Source: Tragulus kanchil
Taxonomy: Eukaryota; Chordata; Mammalia; Artiodactyla; Tragulidae
Assembly (NCBI GenBank): GCA_022376925.1
Contig: JAIOJX010000004.1
Span: forward strand, 172,451,501-172,515,500
Direction of reading: 5' to 3'
DNA: 64,000 nucleotides
Made by a program: the position numbers and the translations under genes. Below the pieces are notes generated by a model. The model saw nothing but the letters and a program-made list of their open reading frames with translations. It had not been told where the DNA came from and did no database searches. Shown piece by piece: positions 11,007 through 21,695 of the stretch; position 1 is the stretch's first letter, and every line of letters begins with the position of its first letter.

Positions 11007-13197
11007 CTGGGGATGGCCGAGCCACAGATGGACAGAACCTGCCTCCTCCACACCCACACGTCCACACCTTGTAGCTCATGCGCCTGGTCTCGAGAGGGTT
11101 TGTGGAGACACTTTGGACTGTCCCACGTGGGGAGGGGTGCCAGACCCCTCCTGTGGGTGGAGCCCAGGTGCCACTAACCCCCCACCGGGCCCAGCGCACC
11201 CCACCCCCACCCCGAGAGTGATCCAGCCCCACCCCTCCCTGGCGCCATCGTTGGGAAACCCCAGCTTCCTCAGACACCCGAGGGCATGCTGGGGGCCCTG
11301 GCCAAGGACAAGGCCCAGGGTCTCGGTCTGGCTCTTGGAGCCCTCTAAGGCACGAGCCCGCCTCAGGGCTCAGGAGGCCAGCGGTCAGAGTCAGGCTATA
11401 GAGTGGAGAGGAGAGGGCAAGGCAGGCCAGACAGGGAACAGCACGGAAGAGCATGGAGGCGGCACAGAGGCAGGGCCAGGGACCACAGACGGCCGCCTGG
11501 CCTCCGGGCTGAATGCTTCAGGGGAACAAATCAAGAGCTCAGAATAGGAGGGGCTCAAAAGGCCGGCCTCGGGGAGAGAGCAAGGGAGAGAGAGAGAAGG
11601 CCGGGCATTTCTTGTCACGCGGACGAAGCAGGCTCGGGACCAAGTTTTCTAAGAGTTTCTGATCGTTACACATTTGTTTTTTTTTTTCAAATCAGGAAGG
11701 TGTCTTCTCTTTTTCTCCACGTCATTTGGCATCTCAGAGAGGAGCCCGTGGCCTTTCTTCTCTGACCTACAGATGGAGCGCGCTATGGTCAGGTTCCAGG
11801 ACTGGATCACCCTCAGGTCCCAGAGCAAGGCCTCAGTTTGTTCATCTGTCAGTGGGGTGACACAGAGCCTCCCGCCCCGGACGGTGAGGAAGAGTAAACA
11901 AGCCCGCGTCGGTGGCCGTGCTCCGTGAGTGTGCACGACACGCCCAGCTTTGAGCGTGCAGGGCACACAGGTGGTTTTCCGCCCAGCATTCGCCCCTTCC
12001 TCCCTTTACCTCACGGAGCCCCGGCTGATGGGGATGCGCCGGCCTGGGCTCAACCCGAGGCGCGTGTCCCTCCCGCCCGCATGACGACCGGGGCCGGTCT
12101 GGGGATGGCCGAGCCACAGATGGACAGAACCTGCCTCCTCCACACCCACACGTCCACACCTTGTAGCTCATGCGCCTGGTCTCGAGAGGGTTTGTGGAGA
12201 CACTTTGGACTGTCCCACGTGGGGAGGGTGCCAGACCCCTCCTGTGGGTGGAGCCCAGGTGCCACTAACCCCCCACCGGGCCCAGCGCACCCCACCCCAC
12301 CCCGAGAGTGATCCAGCCCCACCCCTCCCTGGCGCCATCGTTGGGAAACCCCAGCTTCCTCAGACACCCGAGGGCATGCTGGGGGCCCTGGCCAAGGACA
12401 AGGCCCAGGGTCTCGGTCTGGCTCTTGGAGCCCTCTAAGGCACGAGCCCGCCTCAGGGCTCAGGAGGCCAGCGGTCAGAGTCAGGCTATAGAGTGGAGAG
12501 GAGAGGGCAAGGCAGGCCAGACAGGGAACAGCACGGAAGAGCATGGAGGCGGCACAGAGGCAGGGCCAGGGACCACAGACGGCCGCCTGGCCTCCGGGCC
12601 GAATGCTTCAGGGGAACAAATCAAGAGCTCAGAATAGGAGGGGCTCAAAAGGCCGGCCTCGGGGAGAGAGCAAGGGAGAGAGAGAGAAGGCCGGGCATTT
12701 CTTGTCACGCGGACGAAGCAGGCTCGGGACCAAGTTTTCCAAGAGTTTCTGATCGTTACACATTTGTTTTTTTTTTTCAAATCAGGAAGGTGTCTTCTCT
12801 TTTTCTCCACGTCATTTGGCATCTCAGAGAGGAGCCCGTGGCCTTTCTTCTCTGACCTACAGATGGAGCGCGCTATGGTCAGGTTCCAGGACTGGATCAC
12901 CCTCAGGTCCCAGAGCAAGGCCTCAGTTTGTTCATCTGTCAGTGGGGTGACACAGAGCCTCCCGCCCCGGACGGTGAGGAAGAGTAAACAAGCCCGCGTC
13001 GGTGGCCGTGCTCCGTGAGTGTGCACGACACGCCCAGCTTTGAGCGTGCAGGGCACACAGGTGGTTTTCCGCCCAGCATTCGCCCCTTCCTCCCTTTACC
13101 TCACGGAGCCCCGGCTGATGGGGATGACGCCGGCCTGGGCTCCGAACCCGAGGCCGGCGTGTCCCTCCCGCCCGCACTGCGCACAGCGATCGGCTGA
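11007..13197 (+). repeat. Tandem duplication 2 (about 1.09 kb unit), likely assembly artefact
   Basis: Copy A 11007-12098, copy B 12099 to about 13197. There are two substitutions, T/C at 11510 versus 12600 and T/C at 11650 versus 12740. Short G- and C-run losses occur near the start of B (about 12226 and 12298), and several indels in the last 80 bases of A. Both junction-facing ends are therefore the degraded ones. Confidence 0.95.
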
Positions 13198-13545
13198 GAG
13201 GAAGGGATGTCCCCACGCCAGGCCGGTCACAGGCAACGCCAGTCCACCTTAGACCGTCGTTGGAACCTGGGAAAGAGCAGCTCTCTTCCTCTGTGTGTGC
13301 CAACCGTCAAGGCAGAGCGCTGGAGTCGAGAGGGGCCGCGGCCCGCCTGGGAGACAGCTGGCGAGTCAGGAAGCGTGGCTGACAGAGGGACAAAGATCGC
13401 CAGTCACCCTGTCTGAGCCCTGGGTCCATCTAGGCCTGAAGGCACGCCGCCGTCAGACTCTTCAGTTATTGAATCAACAGTTCCCCTCTTTCACTGCTTA
13501 CAGCTTGGCCCCTGTCACTTGCAATGGAAAAAGTCCTGACTAACA

Positions 13546-13742
13546 CAGGGGTCAGCAAACTGTGGCTGACGGTCAAATCCCCAGGCTAGGAGTGGATTTT
13601 ACATTTTGAAAGAGTGGTTAAAAAAAAGAAAAAAACACCTTACTAAATCAAAGAAGACTGTTAAGAGCCTCCATGTGGCCTGGAAAAGTCTACAGTATTC
13701 ATCATCTGGCCCTTTTGTAGAAAAAAAACTTGCTGAATCCTG
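13546..13742. mobile_element. hAT-Charlie-type nonautonomous DNA transposon
   Basis: A 197-base element with inverted ends (CAGGGGTCAGCAAACT at the left, AAACTTGCTGAATCCTG at the right) and the internal ATCTGGCCCTTTTGTAGAAA typical of this family. It has an 8-base target duplication, GACTAACA at 13538-13545 and GTCTAACA at 13743-13750 (7 of 8 match). The right copy fits the nTCTAnnn preference of mammalian hAT elements. The subfamily was not determined. Confidence 0.8.
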
Positions 13743-13750
13743 GTCTAACA

Positions 13751-14955
13751 CATTACTTACTAACACTCTTAGTCTCAGGACTTGGCTCACTGATTGCTGT
13801 CTTTCCTTTGAGTGATGAAAGCCACGCGTTTGCCTCTGCGGGTGGCTGTGGCCGCCTCCCTCAGGCTGTGGCGTGGGTCCCACGGGGGTGATCCTCTCAG
13901 CTGTCTGCACCCACTGGAGGGCCGATACCGGGGTTTTCTTTCCACATTCACCGTCCATCACGGCCCCCACTCTCTGTCCTGCAGACCTTCCGAGTAGTCT
14001 GAGACTTGGCCAAGAGTGAGAAGTGTCTGCAGAGGGCCGTGTGGACAGGGAGCGGAAAGCCCGGGGCCCCAGGCAGACCTCCCTCCACTGGAAGATTCAA
14101 GGCGGGTCTTGGCAGCTGCTGACGGAAGGCTCTTCCCCCACAGCAACGAGAAAACAAATTGCTCTGGCTAGGGCCATCGCCGTGACCCAGTTTGTCTGCG
14201 ACTATCTGGTTTTAGAACCAAAAACTCTCATCCAGGGACCCCCTCCATGCTGGACGAGGCAACTGGTCACCCTAACACTAACTCTTCCACCCGGGCAGGC
14301 ATGCGGCGTTCTCCCGAACGGTGGTCTTCTTGGGCACTGGACGGGCTTCCATGTGACAGATCACACTCCTGTAATTCTCCAAGGACTGGCCCAGGTAGCC
14401 TCCCAGTGCCAAACCCTAGTCCTTCCCCTCGTCTTCCATTCTGACCCCACCCTTGAAGGTCACAGCCCCTTTCCTCTGAACCTCATCGAGCCCAAGGGGC
14501 CTTCCTCCTGTAGGTGGCGCATCTGTCCCTCTTCTCCTCCCGGTCCAAAAACTCTCCGCTCACAGAGGCTACCCGAGCTCCTGGCCCCGAGGTTCCTTCC
14601 TTCCGTCTCCAAAGCCAGCAGGGGCACACCGGATCCGTCCTGGGCTCAGGATCTCTCTGACTGCTCGTCTTGACGGGCCCACACGTGGTGTCACCCCGGC
14701 TGGAGTTGCTGGGGTTCAGGAAACACTTCACCGTGAAGTCAGTCACAGGACACAAGAACGAGGCAGGAGAAAGCGCGCACGAACAGGGCGTGGCCACCGC
14801 AGGAGCCGGGGGTGGGGGGCTGAGCTCACACTCAGGGGTCCCAGGAGCCGGTGCCGGGTCCCTCCTCTGCACGGCTCACGGCACTGCGGTCACAGACGCA
14901 GCTGCCACCTGGGAAGTCGCGTGTTCCTGATTGCTTACAGAACCGGTACTATATG
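13751..14955. other. Upstream intergenic DNA
   Basis: A 216-codon frame at 14023-14673 shows no recognisable domain. 14180-14280 (ATCCAGGGACCCCCTCCATG, ACTGGTCACCCTAACACTAA) resembles an old interspersed repeat that I cannot name. Confidence 0.45.
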
Positions 14956-14968
14956 CCAAGTTCTCTCT

Positions 14969-15231
14969 CTCTTTTTTTGGCCTCTTTCATGTATTTATTT
15001 TCATCCACCTTTGTTCTTTATTTTGGCCCGTGTGGGCCTCCCATCGCAGTGGCCTCTCTCACTGCAGAGCACCGGCTCTGGGCACATGCGCTCCAGAGCT
15101 CCGGCTCGGTAGTTGGACACATCGGTCCAGCCGCTCCGCGGCACATGGGATCCTCCCGGGCCAGGGACCGAACTGGTGCCTGTTGCACTGCAAGGCGGTG
15201 TCCTTACCCACTGGACCCCCAGGGAAGCCCC
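14969..15231 (-). mobile_element. tRNA-derived SINE, GGCCTGTGTGGGCC-tailed subtype, with perfect target duplication
   Basis: Same subtype as the insertion at 10013 (body with CTGGACCGATGTGTCCAACT and GGAGGCCCACACGGGCC on the - strand). It is bounded by a perfect 13-base direct repeat CCAAGTTCTCTCT at 14956-14968 and 15232-15244. Confidence 0.9.
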
Positions 15232-15304
15232 CCAAGTTCTCTCTTATCTTGGAAACAAAGCAGGAACCAAGCAGATGTAGAGATGGTCCCCCAGGAGCAC
15301 TAGT

Positions 15305-15518
15305 TGTTGCGGCTCGGTCTTTAAGCCCCATCCCACTCTCTTCTGCACCCCCATGGACGATAGTCAGCCGGGCTCCTCTGTCCACGGGATTTGCCAGGGA
15401 AGAATATGGAGTGAGTTGCCCCTTCCTTCTCCGGGATACCTTCCCGACTCAGGAACTGAATCCAAGTTTTCTGCATTGGCAGGTGCATTTCTTTATCACT
15501 GAATCACCAAGGAAGTCC
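15305..15518 (-). mobile_element. Bov-A2-type SINE
   Basis: Reverse orientation, with CCCCATGGACGATAGTC, GGGCTCCTCTGTCCACGGGA, GAAGAATATGGAGTGAGTTG and CACCAAGGAAGTCC in the order expected for an inverted Bov-A2. This family is ruminant-specific. Its last 20 bases reappear at 16608 as the start of copy B of duplication 3. Confidence 0.8.
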
Positions 15519-17753
15519 TGAAGAGCAACTAGGAAGTGAATAATGGCATTTTGTCCTCAGTGTCACAAAGGGAACAGCAGGGGTATGGCAGAGGGCACCA
15601 ATGAGCACATCTGGGGGAAGGACGCGAGCACCCCTCTGATGTGGGATGCTCATGCTAAGGCCGCACAGAACTCTTCTGACTAGAAGGGACAGCATGTGCA
15701 ACGGCCCTGGGGCAGAGCTAGCTTGATGGGTTCAAGAAGTAACGACGAGGGACAGGAGAGCCAGGGTGCTCACGTGTGTCGTGGAGGTGAGGGGAAGGGG
15801 GGGCACATGGGTTAACTCAGTCAGCTGCCAGAACCCCACAGGCTGTGGGTGCTGTGGTTGGTCCCCTGTCGCGAGGAGGAAACCCAGGTTGCCGAGCTTG
15901 AGAGCTCTGGCTGAGGTCACACAGGGAAGAGGGGCAGAGGCCACTGAGGCCCACTAAGATGCCTTAAGACCCATCTGGGGTTCCCAGGGCGCCCTGACCC
16001 TGGCTAACTCTTCCTCTGGGCATCAGCATGTCTCCTTATTCACCGAGTGCCAGAACCCCATCCCATCCCAGCAGCTGCCCCCGCCTCTCTACTTCCACCC
16101 AGTCGTTTCCCCACTCCAAGCAGAGGGAGGACCCCTGGAGCCAGAGGCCGGCCACCTCATTCAGGAGGACTGAGTGGCAATTTCAGTTGAGAGGAGGGAC
16201 CGGGCTGGAGGAGGGGTAACTGCCGGCGTGGGCAGACCTCAGAGCCTCGGAATGGGCGCTGCGGACCCCGGCTGGGTAGGGACCTCAGGCCTGCTGTGTT
16301 TGCACACACACGAGTGGAGGGATTCATAGAGCTCCTCCCACCAGGCTTCCACAAACCATGGAGCTAACCTTGGAGATGCCAAGTAGAAACCGGAACCCGT
16401 CAGCGGCCAGCAGGGGGCAGCGCGACGCCGCGCCTGTGTCCCCTGTCGCCAGAGGCGCGCAGCAGCTGGCCGAGGAGTGGACTAACCGAGGCAGCCCGCG
16501 CGCTGGCCGGGGCCCTCTCCCGCCCCGCCCCTGCCGGCCGGTCCCGAAGCCGCCCGACCTCGGACCAGGGGCGGTCGGGGCGGGCCTGGGGTCCGCGCCC
16601 GGCCGGCCTGAATCACCAAGGAAGTCCTGAAGAGCAACTAGGAAGTGAATAATGGCATTTTGTCCTCAGTGTCACAAAGGGAACAGCAGGGGTATGGCAG
16701 AGGGCACCAATGAGCACATCTGGGGGAAGGACGCGAGCACCCCTCTGATGTGGGATGCTCATGCTAAGGCCGCACAGAACTCTTCTGACTAGAAGGGACA
16801 GCATGTGCAACGGCCCTGGGGCAGAGCTAGCTTGATGGGTTCAAGAAGTAACGACGAGGGACAGGAGAGCCAGGGTGCTCACGTGTGTCGTGGAGGTGAG
16901 GGGAAGGGGGGGCACATGGGTTAACTCAGTCAGCTGCCAGAACCCCACAGGCTGTGGGTGCTGTGGTTGGTCCCCTGTCGCGAGGAGGAAACCCAGGTTG
17001 CCGAGCTTGAGAGCTCTGGCTGAGGTCACACAGGGAAGAGGGGCAGAGGCCACTGAGGCCCACTAAGATGCCTTAAGACCCATCTGGGGTTCCCAGGGCG
17101 CCCTGACCCTGGCTAACTCTTCCTCTGGGCATCAGCATGTCTCCTTATTCACCGAGTGCCAGAACCCCATCCCATCCCAGCAGCTGCCCCCGCCTCTCTA
17201 CTTCCACCCAGTCGTTTCCCCACTCCAAGCAGAGGGAGGACCCCTGGAGCCAGAGGCCGGCCACCTCATTCAGGAGGACTGAGTGGCAATTTCAGTTGAG
17301 AGGAGGGACCGGGCTGGAGGAGGGGTAACTGCCGGCGTGGGCAGACCTCAGAGCCTCGGAATGGGCGCTGCGGACCCCGGCTGGGTAGGGACCTCAGGCC
17401 TGCTGTGTTTGCACACACACGAGTGGAGGGATTCATAGAGCTCCTCCCCACCAGGCTTCCACAAACCATGGAGCTAACCTTGGAGATGCCAAGTAGAAAC
17501 CGGACCCCGTCCGCGGCCAGCAGGGGGCAGCGCGACGCCGCGCCTGTGTCCCCTGTCGCCAGAGGCGCGCAGCAGCTGGCCGAGGGAGTGGACTAACCGA
17601 GGCAGCCCGCGCGCTGGCCGGGGCCCTCTCCTCTCCCGCCCCGCCCCTGCCGGCCGGTCCCGAAGCCGCCCGACCTCGGACCAGGGGGGCGGTCGGGGCG
17701 GGGCTGGGGTCCGCGGGCCCCCGAGGTCTGGCGGTCGCTGAGGCCCGGCCGGC
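15499..17753 (+). repeat. Tandem duplication 3 (about 1.11 kb unit), overlapping duplication 4
   Basis: Copy A 15499-16607, copy B 16608 to about 17753. A has short deletions in its final 150 bases, including a CTCTC deletion near 16518, a GG loss near 16568 and a larger gap near 16597. Copy B's right part is also the left part of the next duplication, so the stretch starting GGAGCTAACCTTGGAGATG occurs three times (about 16361, 17470 and 18643). Confidence 0.93.
15845..15945 (+). repeat. MIR-like fragment (second copy 16954-17054)
   Basis: GAGGAGGAAACCCAGGTTGC then GGCTGAGGTCACACAGGGAA and GGGGCAGAGGCC resemble the MIR core. It is repeated by duplication 3. Confidence 0.5.
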
Positions 17754-19805
17754 AGCAGGCGGCCCCCGCGCGCGTCATGTTTCGGTCCCGCCGCGCCCCG
17801 CAGCTCCAAGGACTCGCCCGCTCCTGGGGGGCCGGAGGCGGAGGCTGGCGGCCAGCCGCCCCGGGGCCAGGAGAGCGCGCCACGGGACCCCGCGGGGCGC
17901 GGCGGCCGAGACCGCGCCTCCCGCCCGCGCTCGGAGGGCCCGCGCGGCCGCCGGGTGGCAGCATCGGCCCGCGAGCCCCGCGCCTGCCGCGGCGCCTCCC
18001 CGCCGGCCCGCTCCAGCCACCGGCCGCGAGGGCTGCAGCCCACCCTCCCGTCCCCAGGGTCGGCTGCCCGCTGTGTAAACTGGGGCGACTGCCGGGGCGC
18101 CGGGGCCCTTGGAGCCAGGCTGCGATCGCCGCTCACTTTTTCGGTGCCTCGGTTTCCCTGCCTGTGAGGCTTTCCAACGTGCCTTTGATCTGTGAACGCC
18201 CCCTACCCGCCCCACTCCGCTCGGCTGCACCGCCTGCCTCTGATCGGGCCGAGGAGTGGCCCGCGCCCGGCGGTGGCAAAGGTTCAGGGGATTTGCAAGG
18301 ATTAAGTGGGGATCAGGAGCGAGGGGTCGCGAGGGACGCGGGGTGGGAGGGGAGATAGGCGACCAACTAAAGCGGGGCGTTGGAGGGGGGGTGCTGGGTG
18401 GGACCAGGGTGGCTGGAGCATGCCCCCTCCCACCGCCGCTGGGACCCTCCCTCCCTCCCCAGCACGTCTCAGGGCTCGGGGCTGGTCCTCAGGAGCCAAG
18501 TGCTTCCCGGTTCCATCCACTCCCCCAAGAGGCGTCCAGACCTGGACACCCGAGCAGGCCAGGGGCCTGGCCAGCACAGTGCTCAGACGGAGGGTCACCG
18601 ACCCGCGGCCTCAGAGGAAGCTGGGCAGGGGCCCACAAACCATGGAGCTAACCTTGGAGATGCCAAGTAGAAACCGGACCCCGTCCGCGGCCAGCAGGGG
18701 GCAGCGCGACGCCGCGCCTGTGTCCCCTGTCGCCAGAGGCGCGCAGCAGCTGGCCGAGGGAGTGGACTAACCGAGGCAGCCCGCGCGCTGGCCGGGGCCT
18801 CTCCTCTCCCGCCCCGCCCCTGCCGGCCGGTCCCGAAGCCGCCCGACCTCGGACCAGGGGGGCGGTCGGGGCGGGGCTGGGGTCCGCGGGCCCCCGAGGT
18901 CTGGCGGTCGCTGAGGCCCGGCCGGCAGCAGGCGGCCCCCGCGCGCGTCATGTTTCGGTCCCGCCGCGCCCCGCAGCTCCAAGGACTCGCCCGCTCCTGG
19001 GGGGCCGGAGGCGGAGGCTGGCGGCCAGCCGCCCCGGGGCCAGGAGAGCGCGCCACGGGACCCCGCGGGGCGCGGCGGCCGAGACCGCGCCTCCCGCCCG
19101 CGCTCGGAGGGCCCGCGCGGCCGCCGGGTGGCAGCATCGGCCCGCGAGCCCCGCGCCTGCCGCGGCGCCTCCCCGCCGGCCCGCTCCAGCCACCGGCCGC
19201 GAGGGCTGCAGCCCACCCTCCCGTCCCCAGGGTCGGCTGCCCGCTGTGTAAACTGGGGCGACTGCCGGGGCGCCGGGGCCCTTGGAGCCAGGCTGCGATC
19301 GCCGCTCACTTTTTCGGTGCCTCGGGTTCCCTGCCTGTGAGGCTTTCCAACGTGCCTTTGATCTGTGAACGCCCCCTACCCGCCCCACTCCGCTCGGCTG
19401 CACCGCCTGCCTCTGATCGGGCCGAGGAGTGGCCCGCGCCCGGCGGTGGCAAAGGTTCAGGGGATTTGCAAGGATTAAGTGGGGATCAGGAGCGAGGGGT
19501 CGCGAGGGACGCGGGGTGGGAGGGGAGATAGGCGACCAACTAAAGCGGGGCGTTGGAGGGGGGGTGCTGGGTGGGACCAGGGTGGCTGGAGCATGCCCCC
19601 TCCCACCGCCGCTGGGACCCTCCCTCCCTCCCCAGCACGTCTCAGGGCTCGGGGCTGGTCCTCAGGAGCCAAGTGCTTCCCGGTTCCATCCACTCCCCCA
19701 AGAGGCGTCCAGACCTGGACACCCGAGCAGGCCAGGGGCCTGGCCAGCACAGTGCTCAGACGGAGGGTCACCGACCCGCGGCCTCCAGAGGAAGCTTCAG
19801 CCAGC
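17459..19805 (+). repeat. Tandem duplication 4 (about 1.17 kb unit), contains a CpG island
   Basis: Copy A 17459-18632, copy B 18633 to about 19805. Differences are a one-base loss near 18799, one T/G substitution (about 18151 versus 19325), and degraded sequence in the last 30 bases of A. It duplicates a strongly CpG-dense region that lies only 1-3 kb upstream of the WNT7B promoter. Confidence 0.94.
17480..18180. promoter_or_regulatory. Upstream CpG island (second copy at about 18654-19353)
   Basis: CpG-dense sequence with many GCGCG, CCGCC and GGCGGG motifs and no recognisable coding exon. It lies about 3 kb upstream of the canonical WNT7B promoter. It may be an upstream WNT7B promoter, a divergent noncoding-RNA promoter, or an extension of the WNT7B CpG cluster. 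The open frames in it have no recognisable domains. The second copy is produced by duplication 4. Confidence 0.45.
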
Positions 19806-20529
19806 GGCAGGGTCTGCCCACCGGGGTGCTCACTGCCCGGGACGGAGCCGAATCGGATGCTCGGCTGTGACAGGCACTGCAGTGGTTCTGGTCCCCCCCC
19901 CCAACCTGGGCACTGCAGAGCAGCAGGTGCAGAGCTCCGGTGGGGGTGGGGAGGCCAGGCAGGGGATCCTCGGGGTGAGAGCCTCCCACAGAACCAAGGA
20001 ACCCTGCTCAGCATCCTCCTGTGGCCACCGTGCTCCCCCAAACGGCTTCTGTAGGCCACCCCTGCACCGGGCCGGGCCTGTCCGTCGGTTCCTTTCCTGG
20101 CTTTACCCTGAGGAAGCCCACTGGCAGCCGCACGGACAGGCGTCGGTGCCCGGCCCCTGGACGAGGGCTCGGAGGGAGGGTCTCGGGGTTGCCAGAGACG
20201 CCTCTGCTAAGGGTGTGGTCCTGGGGGACCCCAAGTGCGCAATTTCTGAGGACTAGGGGAAACGTGCCCAGAACGGAGATGGATGTGGGTGGGGTCTCCA
20301 GAAACTGGAAGCCGCGCGGTTACCCGAACCTGATTTGACCATTCCCCCAAGGCCCCCATCTCCACCCTCGCGGGCGAAGAGGAAGGGCCGGCCGCTCCGC
20401 AGGTGTCTTTGAGGCGCCGCAACCTCCCCGGCGCACGCCCCCCTCCCCATCCCCGCGCACCCAGCCCCCTTCCTCCCTCCCAGTTTGGGCCGGGCGATCT
20501 GTAGGGAGTCGGCCTGGGGAGGGGGTTCC
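19806..20529. other. Proximal upstream region of WNT7B
   Basis: Single-copy sequence between the duplicated CpG island and the WNT7B promoter, with no exon or repeat recognised. A C11-type homopolymer lies at about 19893-19903. Confidence 0.5.
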
Positions 20530-20930
20530 GGGGGATAGATGCGTTTGTGTGTCACGGGGGAGGGAGGAGAAAGGGAGGGGAGAGCCCGGGAGCGAGGGAG
20601 AGAGAGCGCGCGGCGAGCGAGGAGGGCGGGCGGGAGGCGGATCCTCCTACCTGGGGCGCGCTCGCTCGCTCGCAGCTCGCTTGCCGGGGCCGCGAGTCAC
20701 CTGGGAGGCCGACAAGTGCGGACACATTGGCCGCCGCAGCGCTCGGCGAGGCGCGCACGGCCCCAGGCGGCTTCGCCCAGTGGAGGCAGCGCCCGCCCGC
20801 CGCGCTCGCGCCTCGCCCCAGCCGGAGCTCCCGGGGTCCCGCGGTCACTCAGCCCAGCTCCGAGGTTGCAGTCCCCGGCCCAGGTCACTCCCCCAGACGC
20901 ACGAGGCGGCGGCGGCGGCCCGGGCTCACC

Positions 20931-20993
20931 ATGGTGGCAGCGCGCGCCCAGTGCCCGCGCGTCGCCGGCCGCCGGAGCCGCAGCGCCGGCTGA
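20931..20993 (+). promoter_or_regulatory. Short upstream ORF in the WNT7B leader with strong Kozak context
   Basis: ATG at 20931 sits in ACCATGG, a near-optimal initiation context, and opens a 20-codon frame (MVAAR..., ending RSAG) that stops with TGA at 20991-20993. That is 100 bases before the WNT7B start codon. If transcription starts upstream of 20931, scanning ribosomes should meet this ATG first, so it would lower WNT7B translation and require reinitiation. Whether it is in the mature leader depends on the unmapped start site. Confidence 0.5.
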
Positions 20994-21093
20994 GAGCGGC
21001 CCGCGGAAGCCCCTGGCTGCTGCCCGGTCCTCGCCCGGCCCGCGCGTCCCCTCCGGCCGCCGCCGTCTATGGCGCAGCCCCCCTCCCTGGATC

Positions 21094-21164
21094 ATGCACA
21101 GAAACTTTCGCAAGTGGATTTTTTACGTGTTTCTCTGCTTCGGCGTCCTCTACGTGAGGCTTGG
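21094..21164 (+). CDS. WNT7B: WNT7B coding exon 1 (canonical signal-peptide exon)
   Basis: Encodes the first 23 residues plus two bases of codon 24 of the secreted ligand WNT7B, a glycoprotein that signals through Frizzled/LRP5/6 and, with RECK and GPR124, controls brain vascular development. The translation starts MHRNFRKWIFYVFLCF and ends LYVRLG: a basic stretch (R3, R6, K7) followed by a hydrophobic core, a classic N-terminal signal peptide. From memory the human protein has K at residue 22 where this has R; otherwise it matches. The exon ends GG followed by the donor GTGAGT at 21165, leaving phase 2. Joining to 54677 restores Gly24-Ala25-Leu26. The frame is open upstream to 20539, but the family start is this ATG. 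No tandem duplication touches it; the nearest begins at 21696. Confidence 0.97.
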
Positions 21165-21695
21165 GTGAGTAGCCCCGCGGGCAGCGCCGGTGCCCTGGAT
21201 GGGAGCTGCCGGTAGGCGCCGCCTTCAGGGGGTCCCCAAGGGGACGCGGGGATCGGAGGGGCCACGGGCGGCTCCCGGGAATCGGGGCTGGCCTGTGTGT
21301 CGGACCCTCGCCCCGGCTCGGCAGGAACGCAGCGGAGCCCCGTGAGCGGCGGGTTCTCCCGAGGGGCGCCCAGCCCGGGACTGGAGGAGGGAGAGCCGGA
21401 CGCGCGGGCGGCCAGGCTCGCGGGTAGCGGCGAGCGTGCCCGGCGCGTACTTTCACCTGTTTGGGCTCCAGGCCCCGGGGGTGGGACGCGCCTTCCCTCC
21501 CCCGGGCTGCGCTGGGCGCCGAGCCCGGGCCGAGCGCTCGCCGCCGGGAGGGCGCGCCGGGGCGGGGGCGGGGGGCTTCGGGCGGCCGAGGGCCCCGGCG
21601 GGCGGGGGACGCACTCCCCGGCAGGGAGCGCGCAGGCCTGGGCACCCGCCACGGCCCTTCGTCTCTATCCATCACCCGGACGTGTTGAAATTACC

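Larger units (their letters stand above)
20530..21660 (+). promoter_or_regulatory. WNT7B: CpG-island promoter and 5' leader of canonical WNT7B transcript
   Basis: Very GC- and CpG-dense sequence surrounding canonical exon 1, with GC-box-like GGGCGGGCGGG at about 20624-20635 and a GGC run at 20905-20918. There is no TATA box. The sequence is purine-rich just upstream (20555-20640, GAGGGAGA-like) and becomes CpG-dense from about 20600. The transcription start cannot be fixed, but the 5' leader must lie between about 20530 and 21093. Leader uORFs are listed separately. The island continues into intron 1 to about 21660. Confidence 0.75.

Noticed and set aside
1..20529. A let-7 microRNA cluster or a second protein gene upstream
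   Set aside because: let-7 genes lie on the upstream side of WNT7B in human, but I found no TGAGGTAGTAGG-type seed and no conserved exon here.
20539..21093. In-frame N-terminal extension of WNT7B (185 codons without a stop)
   Set aside because: The extension is GC-driven 5' leader sequence. The known WNT7B start with its signal peptide is at 21094, and an extension would bury the signal peptide.
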